From contig JBEPYM010000140.1 in assembly GCA_041641375.1 (NCBI GenBank), forward strand, positions 1-9,631: 9,631 nucleotides of DNA, given 5' to 3'. Origin of the DNA: Paenibacillus_AK sp041641375 (GTDB lineage Bacteria > Bacillota > Bacilli > Paenibacillales > YIM-B00363). Every line of letters begins with the position of its first letter. Position 1 is the first letter of the stretch. Both the position numbers and the translations under genes were made by a program. The notes under the pieces were generated by a model, which was not told the origin of the DNA, made no database searches, and saw nothing but the letters and a program-made list of their open reading frames with translations. This document shows, piece after piece, positions 6,588-9,631 of the stretch.

Positions 6588-7106
6588 TTACACGAGTGCT
6601 TTCGCCGCTTCGAGCGCCTTCTCGTAGTTCGGGTGCTCCGTCATCTCGCCGAGGTATTCAACGTAAGCGATCTTGTTGTTCTGATCCAGAACGAAGATCG
6701 AACGCATCAGCAGCTGAAGCTCCTTGATCAGTACGCCGTACGCTTCGCCGAACGAACGGTTCTTGTAATCGGAGAGCATCGTGACTTTGTCGACACCTGC
6801 AGCGCCGCACCAGCGGCCTTGGGCCATCGGCAGGTCAACGGAAACCGTAACAATCGCTACGTTGTCGCCCAGCTTGGACGCTTCTTCGTTGAAACGACGA
6901 GTCTGTGCGTCGCATACACCGGTATCGATGGAAGGTACGACGGAAATCAGCTTGACCTTGCCGCCGAAGTCGGCGAGGCTTGCGTTCTCCACCAAAGATT
7001 TGTTAATCGAAAAGTCAGGGGCGCTGTCTCCCACTTTAAGCTCTGGTCCAATCAGGGTAAGCGGATTGCCTTTCAGCGTTGCAACGCCAGTGCGCTCTTG
7101 TGCCAT
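6588..7106 (-). CDS. tpx: Thiol peroxidase (atypical 2-Cys peroxiredoxin)
   Basis: Cytoplasmic thioredoxin-dependent peroxidase that reduces hydrogen peroxide and organic hydroperoxides. The 172 residues are full length. Seen: LKVGDSAPDF near residue 23, characteristic of peroxiredoxins; the Tpx active site SVVPSIDTGVCDAQTRRFNEEA with peroxidatic cysteine C65 plus nearby T62; the resolving cysteine C100 in MAQGRWCGAAG, 35 residues later, close to the 34-residue spacing of the E. coli enzyme; the conserved arginine in LLMRSIFVLD (R134); and a C-terminal AYVEYLGEMTEHPNYEKALEAAK. The ATG at 7106 is preceded by AGGAGG at 7117-7122 on the minus strand. A strong sigma-A promoter lies within the 127 bases shared with the divergent LysR-family gene. 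It is a single-gene unit ending at the hairpin at 6524-6562. Confidence 0.97.
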   Translation of the reverse strand: MAQERTGVATLKGNPLTLIGPELKVGDSAPDFSINKSLVENASLADFGGKVKLISVVPSIDTGVCDAQTRRFNEEASKLGDNVAIVTVSVDLPMAQGRWCGAAGVDKVTMLSDYKNRSFGEAYGVLIKELQLLMRSIFVLDQNNKIAYVEYLGEMTEHPNYEKALEAAKALV

Positions 7107-7152
7107 TGCTGGAAATCCTCCTCAGAAAAATTTTGGTAAACACACAAGGTCT

Positions 7153-7182
7153 ATTATAATATGGGTAAGGAAGCATTGTCCA
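7153..7182 (-). promoter_or_regulatory. tpx promoter (sigma-A)
   Basis: On the minus strand TGGACA (7182-7177, 5 of 6 consensus bases) and a perfect TATAAT (7158-7153) are separated by 18 bases. The -10 lies in the self-complementary stretch TATTATAATA (7152-7161). The leader to the tpx ATG is about 45 bases and includes AGGAGG. Confidence 0.75.
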
Positions 7183-7233
7183 ACTTTGCCTCCATAAAGG
7201 TTATCGACGTAAACGACAGACGGGGGATCGCGC

Positions 7234-8127
7234 TTGGAACTGAGACAATTGCAATATTTTATCAAGGTGGCTCGCAAGCAGCACGTCACCCAGGCGGCCG
7301 AGGAGCTGCACGTCGCGCAGTCCGCCGTATCCCGGCAAATTCATCAGCTCGAGCAGGAGCTTGGCGTTCACTTGTTTGTGCAGAAAGGCCGCAATGTGCA
7401 GCTGACGCCTGCAGGCAAGCTGTTTTTGACGAGAGCGGAGCGAGTGCTGACGGATCTGGAACGAGCGGTACAGGAGCTGCATGAATTTATGGACCCGGAG
7501 CTGGGAGAGATTCGGCTTGGTTTCCCGCACAGCCTGGGCATTCATCTGCTGCCCTCGGTAGTCGCCGATTTTCGGAAGGACCACCCGAATGTCAAATTCA
7601 AGCTGCGCCAGGGGACGTATAACAGTCTCATTCGCGATGTATTGCGGGGAGAATTGGATTTGGCGTTTATTTCCCCGGTTCCAGAGGGACATGAGGCGTT
7701 AATCGGTCAGCTGCTGCTGACGGAGGAGCTGTATGTCATTCTCCCTTCCACCCATGTACTGGCCGAATATCAGGCGCTACGGCTCGAGCAGCTGAAGGAT
7801 GAGTCGTTCGTTATGTTCAGCGAGGAATATTCGCTCCGGTCGATCGTGCTGAATGCGTGTCACAAGGCGGGTTTTACCCCGCGAATCGGCTTTGAGGGCG
7901 AGGAGACGGATACGATTCGCGGTCTTGTCGCCGCGGGGATGGGGGTCAGCCTGCTGCCGGAGATGGCGCTCAATGAAATCAGCCCGCTGATGCCCGTGCG
8001 CATTCGTCTGAGCGAGCCGAAGGTAACTCGTACCATTGGGTTAATCAATCGCGCCGGGGGAGAGAAGCTGCCGCTTGTGACGGAGATGTTCCGCCGCTTC
8101 CTGCTTGAATACTTTGAGCGAGATTAA
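7234..8127 (+). CDS. LysR-family transcriptional regulator, GltC-type
   Basis: 297-residue LysR-type regulator of full length. The N-terminal helix-turn-helix (about residues 1-60) reads MELRQLQYFIKVA, AAEELHVAQSAVSRQIHQLE and ELGVHLF, followed by LTPAGKLFLTRAERVL and a linker helix. The effector domain (about 90-295) has GEIRLGFPHSLGIHLLPSVVADF, FKLRQGTYNSLIRDVLRGELDLAFISPVP and GLVAAGMGVSLLPE. Many of these match Bacillus GltC, the activator of glutamate synthase, as I recall it. However, gltAB is not adjacent, and GltC-like paralogues are numerous in this group, so no symbol is given. The start is a TTG at 7234, supported by GGGGGAT at 7222-7228. It is transcribed divergently from tpx with 127 bases between, the usual arrangement for a LysR regulator and a target, so control of tpx is possible but unproven. 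A perfect hairpin terminator follows its stop. Confidence 0.92.
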   Translation: MELRQLQYFIKVARKQHVTQAAEELHVAQSAVSRQIHQLEQELGVHLFVQKGRNVQLTPAGKLFLTRAERVLTDLERAVQELHEFMDPELGEIRLGFPHSLGIHLLPSVVADFRKDHPNVKFKLRQGTYNSLIRDVLRGELDLAFISPVPEGHEALIGQLLLTEELYVILPSTHVLAEYQALRLEQLKDESFVMFSEEYSLRSIVLNACHKAGFTPRIGFEGEETDTIRGLVAAGMGVSLLPEMALNEISPLMPVRIRLSEPKVTRTIGLINRAGGEKLPLVTEMFRRFLLEYFERD

Positions 8128-8138
8128 CAGCGTTCATG

Positions 8139-8168
8139 AAAAAAAAGCCCACCGAATGGGCTTTTTTT
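8139..8168. terminator. Bidirectional rho-independent terminator
   Basis: An A run and GCCC (8139-8150) pair with GGGC and a seven-T run (8158-8168) around the 7-base loop ACCGAAT. The hairpin has a T tail on both strands, so it can end the LysR-family gene (plus) and the metallopeptidase gene (minus, stop at 8197). Confidence 0.9.
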
Positions 8169-8196
8169 CGTTCCTGTGCGATTTGCTGCCTATGCG

Positions 8197-8886
8197 TTAT
8201 TCGTCGTTGCTTCGTCCGGTGAAAATCATAATGTACTTGATCAGCTCGAGCACCGAAATTAGCGCAGCTGCGACGTAGGTCAAGGCGGCGGCGTTCAGAA
8301 CATTGGCGACGCCGCGCTCCTCGTCATTGGAAATAAAGCCTTCTGCGATCATCAGGTCGCGCGCGCGGGAGCTTGCATTAAATTCGACCGGCAGCGTGAC
8401 CACCTGGAACAGGACGGCGGCGGAGAAGAACAGAATGCCGAGACCCAGCAGGAAATTGAACTGCTGAAAGAAGAAGCCCGCCAATATGAGCAGTGGTGCA
8501 ACGCCGGAAGTAAAGCTGACAAGCGGGAACATCCGGTGACGAAGCACAAGCATCGGGTAGCTCTCGGCATGTTGAATCGCGTGGCCGACTTCATGACAAG
8601 CTACGGAAATCGCGGAGATGGACTGCTCATAATAGACAGGCTCGGACAACCTTACAGCCTTAGCCATCGGATCGTAGTGGTCCGTCAATGCGCCTGGCAC
8701 AGGCTCAACCGGCACATCGTAAAGTCCGTTCGCATCCAGCAGGCGTCTGGCGGCCTCATAGCCGGTCATGCCGCTCAGTGCTTGAACCTGCGACCACTTC
8801 TGGAACGTCCCTTTCACGCGGAATTGCGCCCACAAGGAAAGTCCGAAAGCAGCAATGATCAGGAAATCCATCGGGTGAAAAAACAT
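8197..8886 (-). CDS. YugP-like membrane zinc metallopeptidase
   Basis: Predicted integral-membrane neutral zinc metallopeptidase of the YugP / Zn_peptidase_2 family, 229 residues. Seen: an N-terminal hydrophobic segment (about residues 5-21), a soluble part with ALSGMTGYEAARRLLDANGL and DHYDPMAKAVRLSEPVY, the zinc-binding helix VACHEVGHAIQHAE with H98-E99-x-x-H102, two or more hydrophobic segments between about 120 and 165, LPVEFNASSRA (E168 is the likely third metal ligand), and a final membrane segment at about 197-223. These match the family from end to end; substrates are not established. The frame opens at GTG 8892, but GGAGG at 8896-8900 is only 3 bases from it and 9 bases from ATG 8886, so the ATG is preferred. 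It lies 26 bases downstream of the MerR-family gene on the same strand and is probably co-transcribed with it. Confidence 0.9.
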   Translation of the reverse strand: MFFHPMDFLIIAAFGLSLWAQFRVKGTFQKWSQVQALSGMTGYEAARRLLDANGLYDVPVEPVPGALTDHYDPMAKAVRLSEPVYYEQSISAISVACHEVGHAIQHAESYPMLVLRHRMFPLVSFTSGVAPLLILAGFFFQQFNFLLGLGILFFSAAVLFQVVTLPVEFNASSRARDLMIAEGFISNDEERGVANVLNAAALTYVAAALISVLELIKYIMIFTGRSNDE

Positions 8887-8912
8887 CGTCACATTCCTCC
8901 ATGCAGTAAGGT

Positions 8913-9344
8913 TTAGAGTAGCGGTCCTTTCCCCAGAAGGAGGAGCAGAGCTTCGACGCAGGCGGCGCTGTTCGGCGAGAGAGCCTTGAGGGCGTTTCTT
9001 GCTTGCTGCGGCTTGAGCTGATCGAGGATCGGCGACAGCTCGCGGATCTCTCGTTCGAGCTGCTTCATATGAAGCTGGATAGCCGTTAGCTTTTCTGACA
9101 CATCCTCTTGTCGAACGGCTTTATTCCATTGATCGAGATTCTCTTTGATTTCTTCCAGGGTATATTTCTCTTTTTTCATCCATTCAATACGTTTGAGCCG
9201 CGTCAGAGTTTCATCGCTGTACAGCCGATAATTTGTTCTCGAGCGCTGCTCCGGTTGGATAAGTCCCAGCTTCGTATAATAGTCGATCGTTCGGGCGCTG
9301 ACGCCAAGCTGGGCCGCCAATTCGCCGATTTTGTACAGCTTCAT
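8913..9344 (-). CDS. MerR-family transcriptional regulator
   Basis: 143-residue regulator. The MerR winged helix-turn-helix fills residues 1-70: MKLYKIGELAAQLGVSARTIDYYTKLGLIQP, the wing NYRLYSDETLTRLKRIEWMKK and YTLEEIKENLD. A long charged helix follows (about 83-115), the likely dimerisation coiled coil, then a short leucine-rich tail. There is only one cysteine (C129, outside any metal-binding pattern), which argues against a CueR, ZntR or MerR-like metal sensor; the ligand is unknown. The ATG at 9344 follows AGGCGG (9355-9360, minus strand) at about 10 bases; GGGGAG directly before the ATG is too close to serve. The promoter upstream contains an inverted repeat lying on the -10, suggesting autoregulation. 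The metallopeptidase gene follows 26 bases after its stop, so the two likely form one unit in which the regulator also controls the protease. Confidence 0.9.
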   Translation of the reverse strand: MKLYKIGELAAQLGVSARTIDYYTKLGLIQPEQRSRTNYRLYSDETLTRLKRIEWMKKEKYTLEEIKENLDQWNKAVRQEDVSEKLTAIQLHMKQLEREIRELSPILDQLKPQQARNALKALSPNSAACVEALLLLLGKGPLL

Positions 9345-9409
9345 CTCCCCATGTCCGCCTCGCCTCCCAGGCAGCCGTCCGCCATATAACGGAACAGCTG
9401 CGATCTTAC

Positions 9410-9427
9410 CTTCGATTGTAATCGAAG
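9410..9427. promoter_or_regulatory. Inverted-repeat operator upstream of the MerR-family gene
   Basis: CTTCGATT (9410-9417) and AATCGAAG (9420-9427) are perfect inverted copies separated by 2 bases. MerR-family proteins bind compact dyads of this size inside promoters. Here the dyad covers the -10 box of the gene's own promoter, which would favour repression or promoter remodelling by the MerR protein (inference). Confidence 0.65.
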
Positions 9428-9444
9428 CGAAACCGTACAGTCAA
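9415..9444 (-). promoter_or_regulatory. Promoter of the merR-metallopeptidase unit
   Basis: On the minus strand TTGACT (9444-9439) and TACAAT (9420-9415) each match the sigma-A consensus in 5 of 6 bases and are separated by 18 bases. The -10 sits in the middle of the inverted repeat at 9410-9427. An alternative reading puts the dyad in a 19-bp spacer before TAAGAT (9409-9404), which would be the classical MerR layout, but the matching -35 (GTTTCG) is poor. Confidence 0.65.
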
Positions 9445-9631
9445 ACGTCATACTAGCGAAAACATATGCATCCTACAAAACCATAAAAATCCATATAGAG
9501 ATAGAACGTGAATCCGTGATAAAAGAATATGAAAACAAGCCCTAAATAGAGGAAAACCAAGGTTTTGTATCGAAATTAAAGGATTATAACGATCCAATAA
9601 TTTCACCAATGGGGTGATTGGCTTGAAGTTC
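9445..9631. other. AT-rich intergenic tail, possible start of a plus-strand gene at the edge
   Basis: This stretch is clearly richer in A and T than the rest of the window and holds no supported gene. It contains the perfect inverted repeat AAAACC-AA-GGTTTT (9553-9566) and a -10-like TATAAC (9585-9590) without a convincing -35. At the very end GGGGTGAT (9611-9618) resembles a strong ribosome site 5 bases before TTG 9623, so a plus-strand gene beginning with Leu/Met-Lys-Phe may start there; only three codons are visible. Confidence 0.35.

Noticed and set aside
1..9631. CRISPR array, insertion sequence, tRNA or rRNA, prophage or defence genes
   Set aside because: Looked for repeat-spacer arrays, terminal inverted repeats, transposase motifs and RNA gene signatures on both strands; none seen.

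Overview
The window looks like chromosomal DNA of a moderately GC-rich, low-GC-lineage Gram-positive, most likely Paenibacillaceae (Paenibacillus or Cohnella type). This is inferred from strong GGAGG ribosome sites, TTG starts, sigma-A promoters with near-consensus boxes, a Firmicutes class II GalT, a Bacillus-like GalE, a GltC-type LysR regulator and a YugP-type metallopeptidase. The first 16 bases are not genomic: they match the end of the Illumina TruSeq adapter, so position 17 is a contig or read end and the first gene is cut there.

Region 1 (17-1195, minus strand) is a 3'-truncated xylulokinase gene, xylB, with a TTG start. It diverges from region 2 (1375-6033, plus strand), a galactose (Leloir) cluster: a DeoR-family repressor gene followed by galK, galE and class II galT in one tight transcription unit. 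The regulator gene and galK each have their own promoter-like site. Directly downstream of each -10 lie 10-bp-period tandem direct repeats of the type AYGATCAYAA. This supports a model, not proven here, in which the DeoR protein represses both its own gene and galKET through the same operator. The xylB leader carries one perfect XylR-type half-site, TTAGTTTGTTT.

Region 3 (6105-7106) holds a small DUF1499-like gene that may be read through from galT. A convergent stem-loop terminator separates it from tpx (thiol peroxidase, minus strand). tpx diverges from a GltC-type LysR regulator gene (7234-8127, plus). A second bidirectional terminator at 8139-8168 closes that gene.

Region 4 (8197-9344, minus strand) is a two-gene unit: a MerR-family regulator followed by a membrane YugP-like zinc metallopeptidase. 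Its strong promoter overlaps an 8-2-8 inverted repeat, a likely autoregulatory operator. The last 170 bases are AT-rich and non-coding until a possible start codon at the right edge.

Most of the window is ordinary sugar-catabolism and housekeeping DNA. I see no CRISPR array, mobile element, tRNA, rRNA or defence system. The regulatory sites are the most interesting content: the shared tandem operator of the galactose cluster and the MerR palindrome lying on its own -10 box.
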